Source of the DNA: Candidatus Dojkabacteria bacterium | GTDB lineage: Bacteria > Patescibacteriota > Dojkabacteria > SC72 | Direction: 5' to 3' | Length of the DNA stretch: 30,567 nt | Assembly: GCA_012800885.1 (NCBI GenBank) | Contig: JAAZIL010000083.1 | Location: forward strand, 1 to 30,567 | In this document: one piece after another, positions 24,620-30,567 of the stretch | How the letters are laid out: each line of letters opens with the position of its first letter | Position numbering within the stretch: the stretch's first letter is position 1 | Program-made: the position numbers and the translations under genes | The notes under the pieces: generated by a model | The model's input: the letters and a program-made list of their open reading frames with translations, nothing else | Database searches by the model: none | Told to the model about the DNA's origin: nothing

Positions 24620-27600
24620 TCTCCTCTAATTCTGACATATTATGAATCTCTGCTGCTTCACCTGATGGTATCCTTCTTCCAATCATTACATTCTCTTTCA
24701 TACCTCTTAGATAATCTGTTTTACCCAGTATTGCACTATTTGTTAACACTCTTACTTGCTCTTGGAATGACATAGCAGAGAGGAAACTCTCAGTGTAAAG
24801 GGCTGAAGCCTTAATACCTAGTAATCTAGGCTCTACTAATGCTTTCCTTTTACCCTCCGCAAGAAGTAAACTGTTTTTTACCTCGGATATGAATCTATTA
24901 ACTAAAGAACCAACTAAGTAATCTGTATCTCCTGATTCAAACACCTTTGCTAATCTAGCCATCTGTCTAATTATTACTTCAATATGAACATCTCCGATAG
25001 GAATTGCTTGCTCATTAAATACCTTTTGGACTTCATCCAAGATATATTTTTGAGCAACTTGTATACCTGCATTATCAGCTAATTTCTTTGGATCAATTGA
25101 ACCTGCTGTTAACTGTTGTCCTGCCTTTATCTCTTCTTTCTCTTTAACCAAGATCTCTACCTTAGGAAGTACAGTAACAATCTCTTCTGCTTTTATCGTA
25201 CCTCTCAGAGTTAGAATACCACCCTCAATTTTTACATCACCACCAAAAGGAGCCTGTCTCTCAGTTTCATACTCATCTATAAATAGTATTTGACCCATTT
25301 TCACCTTATCCTCATCTTTTACCATTAACTTTTTTGCTTGAGAAACAATAAACTGTCTCTTCATCTCCTTACTTCCAGTAATTAAGATAGTTGCTGAGTC
25401 ATCTTCTGCCCTATCTATATGAACCTTACCGTTTACTGTTGCAATATCTGCCTCTGCTTTAGGAGATCTAGCTTCAAACAACTCCTCTACCCTTGGTAAA
25501 CCTTGGGTTATGTCAGTCCTTTGAACACCACCCTTATGGAAAGTTTGCATTGTCATCTGTGTGGCTGGTTCTCCTATTGATTGAGCAGCAATTACACCGA
25601 CTGCTCTTCCCATTTCAATCTCCTCGCCATCTTCTAAATTAACACCGTAACACTTACTACATATTCCTAAAGGTGCCTTGCATAGAATAGGAGATCTTAC
25701 ATGTATCTCTTGGATACCTTCATCACATATTCTCTCCGCATCTTTTCTACTAATATGATTATTACGTTCTACAATAACCTCACCTTTTGAACTAACAATA
25801 TCTTTTGCAGCTACTCTACCAAAGATTCTATCTTCATAACTCATCCTCCTGTTATCATCCCCTCTTACAAGAAGACCTTCTCCTTCATAGCCACAGTCTT
25901 GGAACCTTATAATAACGTCATGGGCTACATCTACCAATTTCCTAGTTAGATAACCTGAGGAAGATGTCCTTAAGGATCTGTCTGCAATCCCTTTTCTTCC
26001 TCCATTTGCAGCAACAAAATATTCAAATGCACTTAATCCATCCCTGTAATTACCTTTAATCGGAAGTGATACTCTGTTACCTCTAGAGTCTCTAACAACC
26101 CCTTTAATGGTTAATACCTGTCTTGCCTGAATCTTCCCACCATTAGCTTTAGATTCCACCATCTCAAATACCGGATTATCTGAATCCAAAGTTTTCCATG
26201 CTTCTTCTGCTAAATCAGTAGAGAAGTCATCCCACATCTCTGTAGAGAGATTGATTTTCTCTTCTTCTGTAATTAAGCCTTGTAAGTAGTTCTCTTGTAG
26301 CTGTATATCCTTCTCCTCTACCTCCTTTATCCTAGACTTAACATCAAAATCGACAATACAATCCTCATTAGAGAAAGAGAAACCTAAATTAGTTGCATAC
26401 TTAAAACCCATATCTTTTAACTTGTCCAGAAGTTCTACAACAACCTCTAAAGGATACTTATCCTTAATATCATCTACTATCTCGGATATCTCTCCACCAC
26501 CAACTTTTTTATTAACAAAATCATAATCAGAAGGAAAAACACTATTAAATATACATCTACCTACAGAAGTACTTACTATCTCATCATTTATCTTCACAAG
26601 AATCTCTTCTTTTATTGATATTATCCCTCTCTCAAATGCCTTTATAGCTAAATCTGCAGAAGCAAATATCCTAGGCTTTTCTATTTCTTCTTTTGTTGTC
26701 ATTAAATAGAACCCTAGTAACATATCTTTTGCAGGAGTAGCGAGTACCTGGCTATTAGATATATTTACAATATTTTTAGATGCCATGATACCTTTCTTAG
26801 CCTCTTGTAGGGCTTCGTCTGTAAGTAATACATGTACAGACATCTGGTCTCCATCAAAGTCAGCATTAAAAGCTTTACATACTAGAGGATGCAGTCTAAT
26901 AGCTTCTCCTTCAACTAGTCGTGGGTAGAAAGCTTGAATACTGTATTTATGTAATGTTGGAGCACGATTAAGCAATACTGGATTACCATCAATTATTTTC
27001 TCTAAAATATCCCATATTACATCTTCTCCCTCCTCAATTATGTCCTTAGCTATCCTAATATTTGGTGCTAACTCCATCTCTAATAGTTGATGTGTAATAA
27101 AGGGTTTAAACATCTCTAAAGCAACAGATTTAGGAATACCACACTGATCTAACTTTAGGCTTGGATCTCCTACTATTACTGCACGACCAGAATAATCTAC
27201 TCTCTTTCCTAAGAGGTTTTTTCTGAATATACCTTTCTTACCTCTTAGATCATCTGTTAATGATTGGTAAGGTAATCTCTTACTATTCATCATCGGTTTA
27301 GATGGTCTGTGAGAGTTATCAATAACCGCATCAACTGATTCTTGTAACATCCTCTTTTCATTCCTAAGAATGATATCTGGAGCTCCTATCTCTATTAATC
27401 TAGCTAACCTATTATTCCTGTTAATAATTCTTCTATACAGATCATTTAGATCCGATGTAGCAAACTTCCCCCCTGGAAGGGAGATAATAGGTCTCAATTC
27501 AGGAGGAAGAACTGGTAGGATGTCAATTACCATCCAACTAGGATCAATATCATTCTTCTGGAAACCTTCTAAGTATTGTATCCTCTTTATCGTAGCAAGT

Positions 27601-28493
27601 TTCTTTTCTCCTTTCTGTTTCTTAATATCCCTTCGTAATTTTCCTAACTCTTTCTCCAGATCAAGACCCTTCAAAAGTTTTTTAATCGCTTCTGCACCCA
27701 TCATAGCATTGAAAAAGAGTAGATCTCTCTCCTCTAAATCAAGGTATTCATCCTCTGTTAAAACTGTTCCTACATCCACCTGTTCAACAATCTGTTGCAA
27801 CCTTGAGAAAAAGTTCTCTCTCTCTTCTTCTCTCTCTGCAAAATCTCTTCTAATCATAGCACCTGCTTGCTTCTTCTTGTGTTCTATCTGACTCATCTTA
27901 AAATCATTACTCTTTTTCTCTTTCTTAATAGCTTTTATCTCTTCATCATACATCTTGTCACTTAACCTAAGCTCCTCTTCAAGTTCTTTCTGAAGATTTT
28001 CGGATTCCTCTTTACGTAAGACTTCTAACTTAGCAAGAACGCCTTTCCTGTCCTTTTTCTCAATCTCTACTACCATATATCTTGTATAGTAGATAACAGA
28101 GAGTAGTTTCTTATGAGATATATCTAATACTATAGACATCTTGTTGGGGATACCGTATGCAAACCACACATGTGTAACCGGCACTGCCAATGTAATATGA
28201 CCCATTCTCTCTCTTCTTACATCCTTAGTAGTAACCTCTACACCACACTTATCACATACAATACCTTTGTATCTAATTTTCTTGTATTTACCACAGTAAC
28301 ATTCATAGTTCTTTGTTGGACCAAAGATCTTTTCACAGAAAAGACCATCTGGTTCTGCCCTAAAAGTTCTGTAATTGATAGTCTCTGCTTTTGTAACCTC
28401 ACCGTAAGACCAATCTACCACTTTCTCGGGTGAAGCTAATGTAAGTTTTAGAGCATCAAAATCTTCAAATTTATACTTGTTCTGACTGTTCAT
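24609..28493 (-). CDS. rpoC: RNA polymerase beta' subunit
   Basis: 1294 residues. The N-terminal zinc finger (CYCGKYKKIRYKGIVCDKC, about 60-80), the NADFDGDQMSVHV catalytic loop holding the three Mg-binding Asp (about 543-549), the bridge/trigger region (GVIAAQSIGEPATQMTMQTFHKGG) and the second zinc site (DCGYEG, then LCKAPLGICSKC) are all present. A coiled stretch about 145-235 (rich in K, E and R) follows the clamp region. The start overlaps rpoB by 23 nt and has a good SD. Confidence 0.98.
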   Translation of the reverse strand: MNSQNKYKFEDFDALKLTLASPEKVVDWSYGEVTKAETINYRTFRAEPDGLFCEKIFGPTKNYECYCGKYKKIRYKGIVCDKCGVEVTTKDVRRERMGHITLAVPVTHVWFAYGIPNKMSIVLDISHKKLLSVIYYTRYMVVEIEKKDRKGVLAKLEVLRKEESENLQKELEEELRLSDKMYDEEIKAIKKEKKSNDFKMSQIEHKKKQAGAMIRRDFAEREEERENFFSRLQQIVEQVDVGTVLTEDEYLDLEERDLLFFNAMMGAEAIKKLLKGLDLEKELGKLRRDIKKQKGEKKLATIKRIQYLEGFQKNDIDPSWMVIDILPVLPPELRPIISLPGGKFATSDLNDLYRRIINRNNRLARLIEIGAPDIILRNEKRMLQESVDAVIDNSHRPSKPMMNSKRLPYQSLTDDLRGKKGIFRKNLLGKRVDYSGRAVIVGDPSLKLDQCGIPKSVALEMFKPFITHQLLEMELAPNIRIAKDIIEEGEDVIWDILEKIIDGNPVLLNRAPTLHKYSIQAFYPRLVEGEAIRLHPLVCKAFNADFDGDQMSVHVLLTDEALQEAKKGIMASKNIVNISNSQVLATPAKDMLLGFYLMTTKEEIEKPRIFASADLAIKAFERGIISIKEEILVKINDEIVSTSVGRCIFNSVFPSDYDFVNKKVGGGEISEIVDDIKDKYPLEVVVELLDKLKDMGFKYATNLGFSFSNEDCIVDFDVKSRIKEVEEKDIQLQENYLQGLITEEEKINLSTEMWDDFSTDLAEEAWKTLDSDNPVFEMVESKANGGKIQARQVLTIKGVVRDSRGNRVSLPIKGNYRDGLSAFEYFVAANGGRKGIADRSLRTSSSGYLTRKLVDVAHDVIIRFQDCGYEGEGLLVRGDDNRRMSYEDRIFGRVAAKDIVSSKGEVIVERNNHISRKDAERICDEGIQEIHVRSPILCKAPLGICSKCYGVNLEDGEEIEMGRAVGVIAAQSIGEPATQMTMQTFHKGGVQRTDITQGLPRVEELFEARSPKAEADIATVNGKVHIDRAEDDSATILITGSKEMKRQFIVSQAKKLMVKDEDKVKMGQILFIDEYETERQAPFGGDVKIEGGILTLRGTIKAEEIVTVLPKVEILVKEKEEIKAGQQLTAGSIDPKKLADNAGIQVAQKYILDEVQKVFNEQAIPIGDVHIEVIIRQMARLAKVFESGDTDYLVGSLVNRFISEVKNSLLLAEGKRKALVEPRLLGIKASALYTESFLSAMSFQEQVRVLTNSAILGKTDYLRGMKENVMIGRRIPSGEAAEIHNMSELEEIKI

Positions 28494-30567
28494 CCTCTGA
28501 AACCTCCTCAGGTTTTTTAGAAATTAAATCAATATTTAGACAGAGAGCATTTAGTTCTTTAATTAATACCTTGAAAGATTCAGGTATATTTACACTCTCA
28601 ATTTTCTCCCCATGTATAATTGCTTTGTAAGCAGAAGATCTACCTTTAACATCATCTGATTTAATAGTTAAAATCTCCTGTAGTGCATAAGGAGCACCGT
28701 GTGCCTCTAGTGCCCAAACTTCCATCTCTCCAAATCTCTGACCACCTCTCTGTGCCTTTCCACTTAACGGCTGCTGTGTTACAGCAGTATAGGGTCCAGT
28801 AGATCTAGCGTGTACTTTCTCATCTGCAATATGGTGAAGTTTAAGAACATATTTCATTCCAACAGTAACAGGTCTAGGGAATTTCTCTCCTGTTCTACCA
28901 TCGTAGAGATCTGCTTTCTTCTCGGTTGTATACCCTTTCTTCTCTAGTTCCGCTTCTAACCACTCCATGTTTACATTCTCAAAAAGAGGAAAAGCAAACT
29001 TCTCATCTAAAAGATCTGCATACAAACCAAAATGTATCTCTTCTGCTTGACCCATATTCATTCTCTTTAGAAAAGTAGGGGTAAGAACAATATCTACCGG
29101 TTTTCCATCTTTTGTAAATGGCATATCTTCAATAGGTCTAATAGCAGCCACAGTATTTTTGTCACCGTGCCTACCTGATATTTTATCTCCATATCCTAAT
29201 TTCTTTGTATTAGCAACCCATACCTTAACCTCCTCTAATACTCCAGGCATAAGTTTGTCTCCTTTCTCTGCAGAGAGTCTCTGTGTATGTATAACAATAC
29301 CCTCTTCACCGTGAGGGAGTCTTAATGAGTTATCTCTTACATCACTTGCTGATTCTCCGAATATAGCTCTAAGTAACCTCTCCTCTGCTGTTAACTCTTT
29401 CTCACCTCGAGGTGCAATAACACCAACTAAAATATCCCCTGCTCTTACCTTCATACCTTCCATTACAATACCAACCATATCTAATTTCTGAAGAATCCTC
29501 TCATTTACATGAGGGATATCGGCAGTAAACAGCTCAGGTCCTAGTTCTGTATCCCTAATTTCTACTTTGTACTCTCTAATATGCACAGAAGTAAGTAAGT
29601 CTTTTCTTACAACTCTCTCAGAGATAACAACAGCATCTTCATAGTTATACCCTTCATAGAACATTAGTGCTGCTCGCAGGTTAGTTCCAACGGCTAACTC
29701 TCCACTTACACATGTAGGACTATCTATTAATGCATCTCCTTTTTTAAATTTTTGGCCCTGTTCTACAATCGGTCTCTGAGTAAAAGATGTGTTGTCATTA
29801 GTCCTATAGAAGCTTGTTATCTTGTAATCTTGTACTCCCGTCTTACTATACTTCACTGATAATCTATTTGCATCAACATACAGCACTTCACCATCTTCAT
29901 TTGCAAATACACTCCAATCTGACTGTCTTGCAACTATCTCTTCTACTCCTGTACCTACTAAAGGTGCCTCTTGTTTAACCAAGGGTACTCCTTGTCTTTG
30001 CATATTCGCTCCTGCTAGTGCTCTCATAGCCTCATCATGTGATACGAATGGAATTAAAGCCATACCTAATCCAGCTTGTTGATAGGTTAAAACATCTACA
30101 TAGTCTAAAAGATTAACATCTTCTAAAACAAAATCTCCTTTGTTTCTGATAGGTACTAGTGATTCTAGAATATTACAGTGTTTATCTGTTTTTATTGAAG
30201 GTATACTAATATATCTACTCTCTTCTTCCAATGCATCAAAGTATTTAATCTCTTCTGAGATAAAAGGTACAACCTTTATCTTCTTAATCTCTTTTCTTGC
30301 TACAATTTTATCTGCAATCTCTGTTGTAATTAAGGTACCTTTTTTAGCAATATCTTTAATATCTTGATTTAGAATCCTGTTTACTAGCTTTGTCTTTTTG
30401 TTCTCTACCTCTTTAATAACAGCTCTGTAAGGAGATTCCAAGAAACCAAACTCATTTACTCTAGCTAAAATTGATAGCTGTAAAACAACCCCTATATTTG
30501 CACTCTCTGGACTTGTAACAGGATCAAATTTTGCATATTGAGAATTGTGTACCTCACGAATACTAAA
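28471..30567 (-). CDS. rpoB: RNA polymerase beta subunit, C-terminal part (cut by right edge)
   Basis: 699 codons including the stop are present and the frame continues past 30567; the first residues seen are FSIREVHNSQYAKFDPV. This aligns with the RDVHPxHYGR region of RpoB, so the N-terminal part is outside. Visible motifs: GYNYEDAVVISERV, ERLLRAIFGE, GDKISGRHGDK (with the active-site Lys residues kept), KRMNMGQ, and GGQRFGEMEVWALEAHGA near the end. Several near-universal stretches are altered (see findings). It catalyses RNA synthesis together with RpoC, which overlaps its end. Confidence 0.97.
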   Translation of the reverse strand, partial: FSIREVHNSQYAKFDPVTSPESANIGVVLQLSILARVNEFGFLESPYRAVIKEVENKKTKLVNRILNQDIKDIAKKGTLITTEIADKIVARKEIKKIKVVPFISEEIKYFDALEEESRYISIPSIKTDKHCNILESLVPIRNKGDFVLEDVNLLDYVDVLTYQQAGLGMALIPFVSHDEAMRALAGANMQRQGVPLVKQEAPLVGTGVEEIVARQSDWSVFANEDGEVLYVDANRLSVKYSKTGVQDYKITSFYRTNDNTSFTQRPIVEQGQKFKKGDALIDSPTCVSGELAVGTNLRAALMFYEGYNYEDAVVISERVVRKDLLTSVHIREYKVEIRDTELGPELFTADIPHVNERILQKLDMVGIVMEGMKVRAGDILVGVIAPRGEKELTAEERLLRAIFGESASDVRDNSLRLPHGEEGIVIHTQRLSAEKGDKLMPGVLEEVKVWVANTKKLGYGDKISGRHGDKNTVAAIRPIEDMPFTKDGKPVDIVLTPTFLKRMNMGQAEEIHFGLYADLLDEKFAFPLFENVNMEWLEAELEKKGYTTEKKADLYDGRTGEKFPRPVTVGMKYVLKLHHIADEKVHARSTGPYTAVTQQPLSGKAQRGGQRFGEMEVWALEAHGAPYALQEILTIKSDDVKGRSSAYKAIIHGEKIESVNIPESFKVLIKELNALCLNIDLISKKPEEVSEDEQSEQV
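28503..28508 (-). promoter_or_regulatory. Shine-Dalgarno sequence of rpoC
   Basis: AGGAGG on the minus strand, inside the rpoB end, 9 nt before the rpoC ATG at 28493. It is the only strong SD I found before any gene in this window. Confidence 0.75.

Overview
The window is AT-rich bacterial DNA with densely packed genes, very short spacers and the standard code: TGA is a real stop (position 13241) and no long frame needs it as sense. Several features suggest a low-GC member of the Candidate Phyla Radiation (Patescibacteria), perhaps near Dojkabacteria or Microgenomates: a giant wall protein ending in a VLGVTT-x-LPATG type anchor, a divergent RpoB, a short HrcA, start codons with almost no Shine-Dalgarno (SD) sequence, and housekeeping genes in small operons. 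The lineage is inferred from style only; there is no rRNA gene here to settle it.

Layout, left to right. Positions 1-8060 (minus) are one uninterrupted reading frame of at least 2686 codons, open at the left edge: a giant multi-domain surface protein. It reaches a complete sortase anchor (LPATG, membrane helix, KPGKK) and then continues in frame, without a stop, into a second signal peptide and another secreted domain. At 8266-10071 (minus) lies an ABC exporter with unusual ATPase motifs. At 10097-11150 (plus) is a pair: a SprT-like HExxH metallopeptidase and an XRE regulator. At 11215-13165 (minus) is groES-groEL behind a CIRCE-type operator. At 13241-15625 (minus) are murJ and a small membrane protein. 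At 15724-16272 (plus) is a truncated ComF-like gene. At 16232-18547 (minus) is an O-antigen-ligase-like membrane protein with TPRs. At 18635-21843 (minus) is hrcA-grpE-dnaK with its own CIRCE. At 22005-23681 (plus) are rplY (L25/Ctc) and a family 2 glycosyltransferase. At 23682-30567 (minus) is rpoB-rpoC-rpsL-rpsG, with rpoB cut by the right edge.

How the genes work together. HrcA (21118-21843) probably represses both its own operon and groESL: the two CIRCE-like inverted repeats have the same 15-nt centre between TTAGCA and TGCTAA, and each sits directly after a TTGACA-17-nt promoter. MurJ, the ligase-like protein, the glycosyltransferase and the giant LPXTG protein form an envelope theme. 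The rpo/rps cluster is core information processing.

Most striking points: the in-frame join of a sortase-anchored protein to a second signal peptide; the CIRCE pair with a short HrcA; -10 boxes only 7-11 nt before several start codons, suggesting leaderless mRNAs, against one good SD at rpoC; a peptidase/XRE pair resembling known proteolytic switches; and non-canonical motifs in RpoB and the ABC ATPase. Stretches without genes are all under about 210 bp and are described where they hold something.
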